In this document: one piece after another, positions 26,971 to 35,914 of the stretch
Position numbering within the stretch: position 1 is the first letter of the stretch
Layout: the number at the start of each line of letters is the position of its first letter
Assembly: GCF_000214375.1 (NCBI RefSeq)
Contig: NC_015578.1
Location: forward strand, 62,001 to 126,000
Length of the DNA stretch: 64,000 nucleotides
Source of the DNA: Treponema primitia ZAS-2
GTDB taxonomy: Bacteria; Spirochaetota; Spirochaetia; Treponematales; Breznakiellaceae
Direction of reading: 5' to 3'
Program-made: the position numbers and the translations under genes
Notes under the pieces: model-generated
The model's database searches: none
The model's input: the letters and a program-made list of their open reading frames with translations, nothing else
Told to the model about the DNA's origin: nothing

Positions 26971-27097
26971 TCTATTCCGAAATACACGGAACCTTCCGCT
27001 GGATATCGCCAAACTTGTTGAACAGGCAGTGTATCTGTTCTTCATTCAAAGGGGCTTTGCTGTTACTGTCGGAAAAATAAACGCTATGGAACTGTAG
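26962..27097 (+). pseudogene. Remnant of a small regulated gene
   Basis: The frame from ATG 26962 (MMESIPKYTEPSAGYRQTC) stops after 19 codons. A second frame overlapping it from about 26985 reads LPLDIAKLVEQAVYLFFIQRG and runs to TAG at 27095-27097. One frameshift would join them into a protein of about 45 residues. The family is not recognised; the self-overlapping operator suggests an antitoxin or autoregulator. Nothing else was found in 26892-27155. Confidence 0.4.
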
Positions 27098-27155
27098 ATC
27101 TGGCTATATATTCCAATCTCTTTTCAATGCCTATGCCTATCCCTTTCACTCAAAC

Positions 27156-28346
27156 TTATGGGTTTACGATAGTTTCAAAGACGAACTTGCCGCCTTTTAC
27201 GCTTTTGATGAAGGCGCTCTTGGTGGCGTCTCCATTGGCGTCCAGGGTGACTGTTCCGGTGGCGCCTACAAATCCGGTGGTTTTGGCGATGGCGTCCCGT
27301 ATGGCCTGGGGATCAAGCGAGCCGGCCCGCTTGATGGCATCCAGGGCGACCAGGTAGCCGTCATATCCCAGGGCGGTGACCGCCACGGGGTCTCTGCCGC
27401 CGTTCCGGGCGCGGTATTCCTTGAGGAAACTTTCCGCTACCGGGGAAGCGGTGTATACGGCGGCGAAGAAGGTGGAGAACACCACCCCTTCAACGGATTC
27501 CCGGCCTAGGTCGATGAATTCTGGGGCCTCCCATGTATCACCGCCGATGATGGGTACAGTAATTCCCATCGCCCGGGCCTGTTTGATCATCAGGGCGGAT
27601 TCGGTGTAGTTCCCCGGGGCAAAAATTATTTCAGGGTTCAGGGATATAATGCTGGTAAGCTGGGCAGTGAAATCCCGGTCACCGGTATTGTAGTTAACTG
27701 TGGTCAGGATGGCGTTGGGGTTCCTGGTGAGGAGCTTGAAGTTGTCGGAGAAGAATCTTGCCAATCCTACGGAGTAATCGCTGGAAACCTCCTGAACGAT
27801 AACGGCGTTTTTGGCTTTGCGGTTATTGAAGGCGTAGTTGGACATGACTGTGCCCTGGAAGGGCTCGATGAAGCATATTCGGAAGTAATAGTCGTTTCCG
27901 GCAGTAACCAGGGGGTTGGTACAGGAAATTCCTATTGCGGGGATTCTTGCACCCTTGATGATTTCCCCGGCGGCTATGGACATGGAGGAACCATAGGAGC
28001 CCAGGATTAGATGGGCCTTATCCCTATCAATAAGCCGCTGAACCGCGTTTACCGCTTCAACTTTATCGGATTTGTTATCCTCCATGACCAATTCTACCCT
28101 GTAGGTTCTTCCGCCCACTTCGACGGTGGGGAAAAGTTCATTGGCAAGGCGTATTCCTTCCACTTCCATGGCCCCGCCGGCTGCGTAGGCCCCGGTTATG
28201 GGTTCAAAAATCCCGATACGAATTACATCCCCAGCGGGTTCGCTAGCCCCTCCGGCGAAAACAGGCAGCGCCATAAGCGTCATGAGCAGAGCTATGATCA
28301 GTACTGCGGGAAGCTTCGCTGGAACTACCTTTACAGCTTTTCTCAT
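27156..28346 (-). CDS. LivK-like periplasmic ligand-binding protein
   Basis: Type I periplasmic binding protein of 396 residues, related to the branched-chain amino-acid and amide binding proteins of ABC importers. It has a signal sequence (residues 1-35, ALMTLMALPVFAGGASEPAG) and then IRIGIFEPITGAYAAGG, ILGSYGSSMSIAAGEI and IPAIGISCTNP in the expected order. The start is fixed by AAGGAGGAG 5 nt before the ATG. No permease or ATPase genes follow; instead it lies 100 nt downstream of a diguanylate cyclase and a hybrid kinase on the same strand. It may feed a ligand signal or serve a transporter encoded elsewhere. Confidence 0.88.
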   Translation of the reverse strand: MRKAVKVVPAKLPAVLIIALLMTLMALPVFAGGASEPAGDVIRIGIFEPITGAYAAGGAMEVEGIRLANELFPTVEVGGRTYRVELVMEDNKSDKVEAVNAVQRLIDRDKAHLILGSYGSSMSIAAGEIIKGARIPAIGISCTNPLVTAGNDYYFRICFIEPFQGTVMSNYAFNNRKAKNAVIVQEVSSDYSVGLARFFSDNFKLLTRNPNAILTTVNYNTGDRDFTAQLTSIISLNPEIIFAPGNYTESALMIKQARAMGITVPIIGGDTWEAPEFIDLGRESVEGVVFSTFFAAVYTASPVAESFLKEYRARNGGRDPVAVTALGYDGYLVALDAIKRAGSLDPQAIRDAIAKTTGFVGATGTVTLDANGDATKSAFIKSVKGGKFVFETIVNP

Positions 28347-28445
28347 AATCTCCTCCTTGAATAGGTGATGGTAAGTCATTTCTATTATGCAATAATGACC
28401 CTGTAATGGCAAGGTGAGTGGAAAAGAAATAAAGGAAGGCTCTGC

Positions 28446-29513
28446 TTAGTCTTTTCTCTTCATTTGCAGTTTCCGGGCGTACATGTTCTTATCTGCCTGG
28501 TTGATCAGATCCTCCATGGTGGTTTTTCCGAGGCTTCCCAGCACATGCCCTGCGGCGTAACTGATCTTTTCCAGCTCGTTGACGCAGATGCTGTTCCGGG
28601 CGACTATCCGGCTGTTAAGCCTGGACAGATAGGATTCCGCCGCCGCGTCATTGGCGTTCTGAAAAATCGCCAAAAATTCATCCCCGCCGTAGCGTCCCAC
28701 AAAGTCAGATTCCCGAACTTCGCTTTTCAGAAACTGGGCAAAGTCTTTGATGATCTTGTCTCCCCCCTTGTGGCCAAAGAAATCGTTGGTCAGCTTGAGG
28801 TTGTTCATATCAAACATGATCACCACGATATCCTTTTCCGGCGGATATGTTTTCAGTTTGTTAATAAGCCTTTCACAACTCGCCCGGTTTTCAATCCCCG
28901 TGAGGGGATCAATGTAGGCGATGGCGTTCAAGGCCGCCAGTTTTCTCTGTATCCTGAGGGAACGCAGAAAGCAGGCCATGCTGATAATAATTAGGAGGAA
29001 GAAGCACCCTATGGCAGCTATAAGGGAGATGAGGCTCCGGCGCAACACCTTTTCTGAATACCGTTCTGCGGAAAATACCGTGTCATTTACCAGGCTAAAA
29101 TAATCCTGGCTTAAATCGTAGAGGGGCATAGTGTCCTCTTTCTGGCGTATATCCTGGATTTGATTTTTCAGACGGCTCCAGTATTCCTGTACCTGCCGCA
29201 TATGGTTCAGGAAATCCCTATCCGGCAGGACGATAAGATCGTGCTGGTCGGTTTGTTCGTCGGTGTACAGTTCCGTTACTATGGAATCAAGCCGGGCGAT
29301 CAGAGCGTCGTTGGGGTGACCCAAAAGTTCTTCCTTAACTAGTTTCTGGGTTGCCCCCCGGACTATGCCCACATAGTTTATTACCCGGGCGTTACCGTGT
29401 AGTTTTTTAATAGAAGACAGTGAAAGAAAGCTGACAAAGACAAAAAGAAATACCATTACGACAATTACTATGTATTCATTTTTAATTTTTCTTTTTTTTA
29501 CCTGAATGTCCAT
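28446..29513 (-). CDS. Membrane diguanylate cyclase (GGDEF) with NarX/PilJ-like sensor
   Basis: A 355-residue protein with a membrane helix at 14-34, a periplasmic helical domain to about 172, a second helix near 175-195 and a GGDEF domain from about 210 to the end. The GGDEF site is intact (GRYGGDEFLAIF), so it should make cyclic di-GMP. The periplasmic start INYVGIVRGATQKLVK resembles the NarX/PilJ sensor helix. No EAL domain. The gene begins 32 nt inside the hybrid kinase gene, implying co-translation. The ligand is unknown. Confidence 0.9.
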   Translation of the reverse strand: MDIQVKKRKIKNEYIVIVVMVFLFVFVSFLSLSSIKKLHGNARVINYVGIVRGATQKLVKEELLGHPNDALIARLDSIVTELYTDEQTDQHDLIVLPDRDFLNHMRQVQEYWSRLKNQIQDIRQKEDTMPLYDLSQDYFSLVNDTVFSAERYSEKVLRRSLISLIAAIGCFFLLIIISMACFLRSLRIQRKLAALNAIAYIDPLTGIENRASCERLINKLKTYPPEKDIVVIMFDMNNLKLTNDFFGHKGGDKIIKDFAQFLKSEVRESDFVGRYGGDEFLAIFQNANDAAAESYLSRLNSRIVARNSICVNELEKISYAAGHVLGSLGKTTMEDLINQADKNMYARKLQMKRKD

Positions 29514-30903
29514 TTGAATCCCCCATTATTTTCTGCATGGTATGAAAGGCTTTGTCGATGTCCACGGGTTTTCCGATATGTCCATTCATTCCGGCGTCAT
29601 GGACTTTTTGTATATCTTCTTTCATAACATTCGCTGTCATGGCAATTATGCTGATTGTCAGCGCGTCACTACGCTTGCTTTGGCGTATCTTGATGGTGGC
29701 TTCACAGCCATCAAGCACGGGCATCTGCATATCCATCAATATTAAATCGTAATATCCTTCCGGAGATTTCATGAACATGTCCACTGCCTCCTGACCGTTT
29801 TCTGCGGTTTCCATTTCCGCCCCGGTAACGCCCATGAGTTCTATACAGATTTCTCGGTTGATATCGATATCGTCCACGATGAGGAAACGTTTGCCTCTAA
29901 AATCAGGGTTATCCGCCGAATCATCTTCATTCTTTGGCTGTTTTCCCGATTCCTGGGATTTAACCCGGATAGTAAAACTAAAGACGCTGCCCTTGCCGCC
30001 CTCACTTTGAAGTTCAATTTCTCCGCCCATCATTTCTACGATATTCTTTGAGATTACCAGCCCCAGGCCGGTTCCGCCGAAATTGGTGTTAATCCCGGCA
30101 TTGGCCTGGACAAAGGGGGTAAAGAGTTTTTTGGCTTGTTCGCTCTCAATGCCGATCCCCGAATCGCTTACGGTAAAACGGTAGACCCCTTCATTGCCCA
30201 TATGGAGCAATTCTTCGACGACAAGATCGATCCGTCCCCCCTGGGGGGTAAATTTAAGGGCATTGCTCAGGAGGTTTATCAGTACCTGGTTAAGTCGCAG
30301 TGCATCGGTGATGATGCCTTCATTTTTAATATTCTGCAGTTCCGCATTGAAGCTGATTTCTTTATCGGTCATTCGGGATTTGAACATGGAAAGGATGAAG
30401 TCCATGTTCTGGGTAAGAGAGATGAGACTTTCATCCAGGGTGAGTTTTCCTGCTTCAATTTTTGAAAAATCCAATATGTCATTGACGATCCCCAGCAGGT
30501 GGTTCGAGTTGTCTTCTATTTTCTGGAGACAGTCCAGTACCCGGTCTCCTGCAGCGTCGTCGGGAAGCTGTTCATCCTGGAAGCAGCTTTTGGCAATCAG
30601 GGTCATGCCGATGATGGCGTTCATGGGGGTGCGGATCTCGTGACTCATCCGAGAAAGGAAATCACCCTTGGCCCGGCTCATGTTGGCCATGTTTTCCATC
30701 AACACATTGAGGCTTTCGGCGATTTTTCGGAAATCAGAATCACCTAAAGCTTCGATCCGTTCGTCCAGGTAACCCTGAGACGCCCGGGTAGAAAATCTGC
30801 TGACCTGTTTCATCCGCTTATGGGACACCCACTTAAATCGTACAAGGAAGGCCGAGAGTATCACTATGCAAGCAAAGGCTGAAGCCAGTAAATAATAGTA
30901 CAT
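29482..30903 (-). CDS. Hybrid sensor histidine kinase with C-terminal receiver
   Basis: A 473-residue kinase. Residues 3-23 form a single N-terminal membrane helix, followed by a short linker, HisKA with FLSRMSHEIRTPMNAIIGM, an ATPase domain (LINLLSNALKFTP, DSGIGIE, GTGLGL) and a receiver with the phospho-acceptor in LILMDMQMPVLDG. It has no recognisable periplasmic or PAS sensor domain, so input probably comes through a partner. The overlapping diguanylate cyclase, which has a periplasmic sensor, is the obvious one. A separate output regulator is not adjacent. Confidence 0.9.
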   Translation of the reverse strand: MYYYLLASAFACIVILSAFLVRFKWVSHKRMKQVSRFSTRASQGYLDERIEALGDSDFRKIAESLNVLMENMANMSRAKGDFLSRMSHEIRTPMNAIIGMTLIAKSCFQDEQLPDDAAGDRVLDCLQKIEDNSNHLLGIVNDILDFSKIEAGKLTLDESLISLTQNMDFILSMFKSRMTDKEISFNAELQNIKNEGIITDALRLNQVLINLLSNALKFTPQGGRIDLVVEELLHMGNEGVYRFTVSDSGIGIESEQAKKLFTPFVQANAGINTNFGGTGLGLVISKNIVEMMGGEIELQSEGGKGSVFSFTIRVKSQESGKQPKNEDDSADNPDFRGKRFLIVDDIDINREICIELMGVTGAEMETAENGQEAVDMFMKSPEGYYDLILMDMQMPVLDGCEATIKIRQSKRSDALTISIIAMTANVMKEDIQKVHDAGMNGHIGKPVDIDKAFHTMQKIMGDSNGHSGKKKKN

Positions 30904-30920
30904 TTAATCCTTAGAACATC

Positions 30921-31436
30921 CTATTTTCTGAAATTCAAAAAGGCGTTTATTGCCCGCCTTGTTGAATCAAAGGCTAAATCCTCCTGTTTTATTTCGAATG
31001 GGTTTACAAAAAGTACACCCCCAATTTCATGCTCCTCCAGTTTAAAATCCCCGGGCTTGAGTCCCGGCGCGGTGATGGTAAAGAAGAGGTCGCAGGTATT
31101 ATAGGTAATGTTTTTATAGGGGTAGATATTGGGGAAGGAGGCGAAGAGGACTAAGTCCGGTCCCGGGTCCCAGCTGATTTCCTCCAGGCACTCCCGGCGC
31201 AGCCCTTCGATGGCCCCTTCCCCGGGGTTTATGAAGCCCCCGGGGAGGTCCAGTTTTCCTTTGGCGGGGTCCTTGGCCCGGATCAAAAGGGCGATTTCCG
31301 TCCCGGTGCTGATGACACAGCCTGCGGCGGCGGCGGTGTTATGGTAGAAGGTAAACCCGCAGTCCGGGCAAAAAGATTTTTTGCCTTCTTTGAATTGTAT
31401 ATTCTGTGAACTGCAGTCAGGACAATATCTGAACAT
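30921..31436 (-). CDS. Nudix hydrolase with N-terminal zinc ribbon
   Basis: A 171-residue enzyme. Cys5/Cys8 and Cys23/Cys26 form a zinc ribbon, and the Nudix box GFINPGEGAIEGLRRECLEEI follows the GX5EX7REUXEE pattern, although Ser replaces the usual glycine in the final GU. Zinc-ribbon Nudix proteins include NADH pyrophosphatase (NudC) relatives and ADP-ribose hydrolases; the substrate cannot be fixed. The start codon is separated by 46 nt from the divergent thioesterase gene. Confidence 0.87.
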   Translation of the reverse strand: MFRYCPDCSSQNIQFKEGKKSFCPDCGFTFYHNTAAAAGCVISTGTEIALLIRAKDPAKGKLDLPGGFINPGEGAIEGLRRECLEEISWDPGPDLVLFASFPNIYPYKNITYNTCDLFFTITAPGLKPGDFKLEEHEIGGVLFVNPFEIKQEDLAFDSTRRAINAFLNFRK

Positions 31437-31482
31437 GGCAACCTCGTTGAACCTTACTTCTCTATATTATATAATAAGCGGC

Positions 31483-31890
31483 ATGATTTGTGAATGTTTT
31501 TTAACCGTTCGTACCTACGAATGTGATAGTAATGGGCATGTAAACAACGCTAACTACCTGAACTACCTGGAATACGCCAGGTATGAGCTGCTCAAGTCCG
31601 TAGGCTTTGATTACCCTTCTATGGTAAAGGCGGGCTACGGTGTCTATGTTGCCCGGGTTGAGATCGATTACAAAAAATCCGCCTGGGCGGAGGATGAACT
31701 TCTCATCCGCTCTTGGCCCATCAAGAAAGGCGCGGTAAGCGGCGTCATCGCCCAGTGCATACTCCGGGGGGAGGAGATCATCGCCGAAGCAAAGGTCACC
31801 TGGGCCTTTGTGGACTCCAAGGGCGTTCCTACCCGGATTCCGCCTCAGTGGGATATGCCCGGACTCAGGCCGGAAAAACCCCAACCTTAG
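31483..31890 (+). CDS. 4HBT-family acyl-CoA thioesterase
   Basis: A 135-residue hot-dog fold thioesterase of the YbgC/FadM type. The signature TYECDSNGHVNNANYLNYLE contains the catalytic Asp and the conserved GHVNNxxY, and VEIDYKKSAWAEDELLI is the next conserved strand. It would hydrolyse acyl-CoA or acyl-ACP in the cytoplasm. ATG 31483 is used; an upstream frame extension overlaps the divergent Nudix gene and lacks homology. Its end abuts the converging transglutaminase gene (4 nt apart). Confidence 0.86.
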   Translation: MICECFLTVRTYECDSNGHVNNANYLNYLEYARYELLKSVGFDYPSMVKAGYGVYVARVEIDYKKSAWAEDELLIRSWPIKKGAVSGVIAQCILRGEEIIAEAKVTWAFVDSKGVPTRIPPQWDMPGLRPEKPQP

Positions 31891-31894
31891 GGAT

Positions 31895-34800
31895 TCATCT
31901 TACCGAAAAAGCCGTTCCCGCCAGGGTGCGGGCAAATTCCGCCAGGTCCTTCCTGGACAGGCTGGGTAGGGGGATGGAGCGCTGCCAGACCTTTGTTCCC
32001 CGGCCACCATCGTAGAGTTCGCAGTGAATTTCTGCGGCCTCGGTGGTGGTGAGCTTTAGGATGAAACGGGGAGGGATGGCTTCGTCGCTTGGCTTAACCG
32101 GCTCCAGGCCAGCCTTGGGGAGGATCTTGCGGAGGGCGCGGTCCAGGCGGCGGGTATCTGCGGCAGAATCGGGCGAAGCGTCCAGGGTCAGTTCTACCGG
32201 AAGCTTTAAGCCATTTTGGCGGATAGCGCCCCGGTTGAGGGCATAGAGCCGTTCGGTGGTGTCCCGCAGTTCCGTCCGGCGGGAGAGGCCGGTGGAAAGT
32301 TTAGCTAAATCGGCGTAGGTGTCGGCTATCATGTCCCGTTCCCAGATGGGGTCGAAATTGTCGATGGACTGGCGGAGCAGGTCCCGGTTTTTCAGGAGGG
32401 CCCCTAATTCCTCATCGTAGGAATAGGCCGCCTGGGGTATTTGGGCGACTTCGGCGTCCCGGGCCAGGACAAGGTAGGCCTGGGCCCGGCGGGGATAGGC
32501 TTCAAAGGCGTTGTAGTACTGGATCAGGGCGTCCTGGCGCAATTCACCCGGGGCCTGGGGATCCGCCCGATAGGCGTCTGCCGCAAGGAGGCTGTACTTC
32601 CGGAACAGGTGACGATGGACCGCGGATTGGAAGCGGTAGTAGCCGGCCCGGGCCAGATGGTTGAAGCGATTCCGGATGCCGGTCCAGGGGGTCAGGGTTT
32701 CGGTTTTTCCAAGACCCTCGTAGGTATACCAGAGTATCTGATGGATATCCCGTTTATACCGGACCGGATCGATGCCGTAGTTTATCATCCACGATAAATC
32801 CCGGCTGCCTAAACAATCTTCTGCGTAAAGCCGGGCTTCCTCCAGGCGGCCGGCAATTTGAAAAGCCTGGGCCATGTTGATCTTGGACAGGGGGGAGTTG
32901 TCGCTTTCGTAGGCTTCCTGATAATCAGCGAAGGTTCGGGGGAAGTCCAGCCGGTGAAGGTAGAGTTCGCCTCGGGAAAGCCACCCCGATGAACGGTTCT
33001 GGGCTGCCAGGGAAGCGTTGGTCCGGTCAAGGGCCTCGGTAAAATGGTAGAACCGGGCTTCCAGGAGGGAGAGGTTGTAGTGGGCCACCGAGGCGAAGCG
33101 CATGTCCCCTGCCCGTTCGCCCCCGGCTATGGCTTCCAGGTACCACTTTTTAGCATCCTCATAATAGAACATTTCTGAATAAATGGTTCCCAGGGTCATG
33201 GCAAAATCCGGGCTGTGGCCCAGCCGTTCCTGGGCGTCTATGAGAAGCCGCTCCCCTTCATTCAGTCGGTGAAGCTTATAGTAATTCCAGGCTAGGTTGC
33301 CGATGGCCTCCTGTTGATCCGGGTACAGGGCCAAAAGCCGTTCCAGGTATTCCACTGCTGCTACGGTTTCATTCAGGTATCCTGTAGTCTGGGCCATCTG
33401 GTAAAGCAGTTCCCTGTCCTTGGGGTCTATGGCTTCCGCCTTCCGGTATACGTCCCAGGCCAGGCCGTAGAGGCTGCGGCTATCATAAAGCCGGCCCAGG
33501 GACCAGGGGAAACGGAAGTCATTCGGGTAAAGTTCCATCCCCTGTGAGTAAAGCTCGATAGCCCGCTCCCAGAATTCCGCCTGTTCGGCATCCATAGCTT
33601 TCCCATACAGGACGCTTGCAGGGCTCCCTTCTCCGTCAATAAACTGGGCCTGGACCCCATCGCCACTTAAGGCAATCAACAATATGACAAGCAGCCCAAA
33701 AAGGTGACTGTCACCTTTTTTCCTTTTTATTAGGGCCAGGGGTGGGCAGAGCCAGGCTAGGATGCGCCGGGAACGGGGTATACGCCTGGCATATTCGGCG
33801 GAAAAGGCCCGGTACAGGTCTGCGAAGGGCAGCCACTGTTCCGGACGGTAGTCTGGGGCATACCGGGCGGCGGCTACACCCTGGTAGAGACCGTACACCC
33901 CGGGGATGGCTTGTTCCAAGCCCTGGGCCCATTCGGCTTCCCCGGTTCGGGGATCCCGTTTATAGCCTGCCAGACGGAGCCTGCGCAGGGTATGGGCCCA
34001 GAGGAGCCCCGTCTTTTTCCGGGGGAATTTCTGCCCGGTCAGGAAGGAAAGCCAGAGGAGACCTGAGCGTATGCTTAGAAAGACGAGACAGACAAGGAGT
34101 ATTCCCAGGGGAATCCAGTAGCGGCCAAGGAAATGGCGGACATTCCGGCCCAGGGCGCCCAAGGCGGAGGATGAAGCGCTGTCATCGGCCCCTTCCTTAG
34201 GAGAAAGCCGGGAGCGGTTTTCCAGGATCTCCCGCATGAGCCGTTCAAACAGGTCCTGGGGGACCCCGGATGAAAAGCGGAATTCCTCATCCTCCGCCAG
34301 GGTCACCGAGGTTGGGTCGTATTCAATCCAGCCATATCCGGGGAAGCGTACCTCTACCCAGGCATGGGCCATATCGGAACGGACGGGGTAGTAATTAAAC
34401 GTATTTGTTTCGGGATCAAGGTAAAAACCAGCCGCCACCCGGGCGGGTATGCCCAGGGAGCGGAGCATCAGGGTCATGGCAAAGGCGTAGTAGGAACAGT
34501 AGCCCCGCTTAGCATCAAAGAGGAAGTAACCCAGTTGATCCCCGTCCGGGGCTATCCCCGGTTTGAGACTATACCGGTAGTCCCCGTATTTCAGGGTTTC
34601 ATAGATGAGCTCCACCTTTTCCCAATAGGAATCAAGCCCCTCGGTGAGTTCCCGGGCATGGGCGGCGATAGGTCCGTTTTCGCCGTATTCGGTGTACCAG
34701 GCGTACTCCTCCGGGCTTAGGCCCAGGAGTTCAGGCAGGGTTTTGCCATCCGCCGGGATAAACTTGCCTTGAGCGGAAAAGGTTCCCGCCACAGAATCCG

Positions 34801-35914
34801 CCATTTCAAAGGGGAAGACGTCGCTGGCATAACTGCGTACCCCATAGGCGGAACTGAAGGAGGATGCGTCCCAACTGTCAAAGGGAAGTATTTCTACAGG
34901 CTCTTTCATGGCAATCAGGGCGGAAGAATCGAAGTTTACTAAAAAATATTCCTGATTTGTTTCCCGAAAATTGATGATAGGCTCCGTATCCAGAAGGATC
35001 CGCCGGTCCGGCAGCCGCTGGGGCTGGGCCGCCTCATCGATAGTTTCGTGACGGTAGAATCCCTGCTTGGGATTGTACCCGGAAAGCACAAAACGCCTGA
35101 GGAAGATATGATCATCCTCAGGGTCCTTGCGGACGATAAAGGCCAGATCATCGTTCATGCTGATTTCACTTTCTAATCTGAGGACCTGGGAAAAATCAAA
35201 GTGGAACAGGTTCGGTTCCAGGAGCCCGCCCCCCTTGCCCACCGCACCCTCTTGGGAAGGCCGGATCAGGAGTATGCCCCCCAGGCAGACCAGGATGAAC
35301 AGCACCGCGCCTCCCAGGATACCCTCCCGCTTCCGCAGCTTGTATTCCGGGGGCAGGGATAATATGAAGGCAAGCATCTGTAAAAAGAGTATGCCTGCAA
35401 AAAGGGCAATCATCAGAACCGGCCAGCGGTAAGCTTCCAGGTCCGAACTCCGTATGATCGAGTACAGTATCAGGATGAGCAGATCCGCGCACAGGATTTC
35501 CCCCCGGAGGAAGCGCCGGGACCGTGCGGCAAAATAACTGGTGATTGCTGCCCAATAAAAGGGGAACAATGATACAAAGTTGTTCCGATCCAGGTTGAGG
35601 AGCAGGGAATCCAGTTGTATGGCGCCGACGCCTATCCCCTGACTGGGGGTGAAAAACCGGGGCAGGGCGATGGCAATCCGGGTAATCCAGGGTATGAGAA
35701 TAAGTATCGCCAAAGCGGGAAGGGCCCGGACCTTTTTCCCCCCCAGGATAAAGGCTGCCGCAAAGGCACAGCCCAAGGCCGCCGCATAGACCGGGGTATC
35801 CGCCAAATCCGCCGCCAGCAGCCGGAATTGCCAGAGTATGGCAAAGAGGGCCAGGGACCGGAGGACCAGGGCCGCCGCCTTGGGGGCGATGTTAGAGCCG
35901 GATTTGCCGGGCAT
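31895..35914 (-). CDS. Transglutaminase-like membrane protein fused to a TPR-repeat protein
   Basis: A 1339-residue protein in two parts. Residues 1-730 are TgpA-like: about seven N-terminal membrane helices, an extracytoplasmic transglutaminase core with Cys near 471 (KRGYCSYYA), His near 517 (AHAWVEV) and Asp near 532 (EYDPT), and a later helix near 635. Residues 732-760 look like a second signal sequence (GLLVILLIALSGDGVQAQ), after which TPR-like helical repeats run from about 765 to 1200. The start at 35914 has GGAGGGGG upstream and overlaps the DUF58 gene by 23 nt. The fusion point coincides with a 23-bp palindrome. With MoxR and DUF58 it probably forms an envelope complex. Confidence 0.88.
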   Translation of the reverse strand: MPGKSGSNIAPKAAALVLRSLALFAILWQFRLLAADLADTPVYAAALGCAFAAAFILGGKKVRALPALAILILIPWITRIAIALPRFFTPSQGIGVGAIQLDSLLLNLDRNNFVSLFPFYWAAITSYFAARSRRFLRGEILCADLLILILYSIIRSSDLEAYRWPVLMIALFAGILFLQMLAFILSLPPEYKLRKREGILGGAVLFILVCLGGILLIRPSQEGAVGKGGGLLEPNLFHFDFSQVLRLESEISMNDDLAFIVRKDPEDDHIFLRRFVLSGYNPKQGFYRHETIDEAAQPQRLPDRRILLDTEPIINFRETNQEYFLVNFDSSALIAMKEPVEILPFDSWDASSFSSAYGVRSYASDVFPFEMADSVAGTFSAQGKFIPADGKTLPELLGLSPEEYAWYTEYGENGPIAAHARELTEGLDSYWEKVELIYETLKYGDYRYSLKPGIAPDGDQLGYFLFDAKRGYCSYYAFAMTLMLRSLGIPARVAAGFYLDPETNTFNYYPVRSDMAHAWVEVRFPGYGWIEYDPTSVTLAEDEEFRFSSGVPQDLFERLMREILENRSRLSPKEGADDSASSSALGALGRNVRHFLGRYWIPLGILLVCLVFLSIRSGLLWLSFLTGQKFPRKKTGLLWAHTLRRLRLAGYKRDPRTGEAEWAQGLEQAIPGVYGLYQGVAAARYAPDYRPEQWLPFADLYRAFSAEYARRIPRSRRILAWLCPPLALIKRKKGDSHLFGLLVILLIALSGDGVQAQFIDGEGSPASVLYGKAMDAEQAEFWERAIELYSQGMELYPNDFRFPWSLGRLYDSRSLYGLAWDVYRKAEAIDPKDRELLYQMAQTTGYLNETVAAVEYLERLLALYPDQQEAIGNLAWNYYKLHRLNEGERLLIDAQERLGHSPDFAMTLGTIYSEMFYYEDAKKWYLEAIAGGERAGDMRFASVAHYNLSLLEARFYHFTEALDRTNASLAAQNRSSGWLSRGELYLHRLDFPRTFADYQEAYESDNSPLSKINMAQAFQIAGRLEEARLYAEDCLGSRDLSWMINYGIDPVRYKRDIHQILWYTYEGLGKTETLTPWTGIRNRFNHLARAGYYRFQSAVHRHLFRKYSLLAADAYRADPQAPGELRQDALIQYYNAFEAYPRRAQAYLVLARDAEVAQIPQAAYSYDEELGALLKNRDLLRQSIDNFDPIWERDMIADTYADLAKLSTGLSRRTELRDTTERLYALNRGAIRQNGLKLPVELTLDASPDSAADTRRLDRALRKILPKAGLEPVKPSDEAIPPRFILKLTTTEAAEIHCELYDGGRGTKVWQRSIPLPSLSRKDLAEFARTLAGTAFSVR
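33698..33720. repeat. 23-bp perfect palindrome at the domain junction of the fusion gene
   Basis: Arms AAAAAGGTGAC (33698-33708) and GTCACCTTTTT (33710-33720) flank a single T. On the coding strand it encodes Lys-Lys-Gly-Asp-Ser-His-Leu-Phe directly before the internal signal-like segment. Such palindromes are often dispersed repeats in bacteria; no second copy was noticed in this window. Confidence 0.7.
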
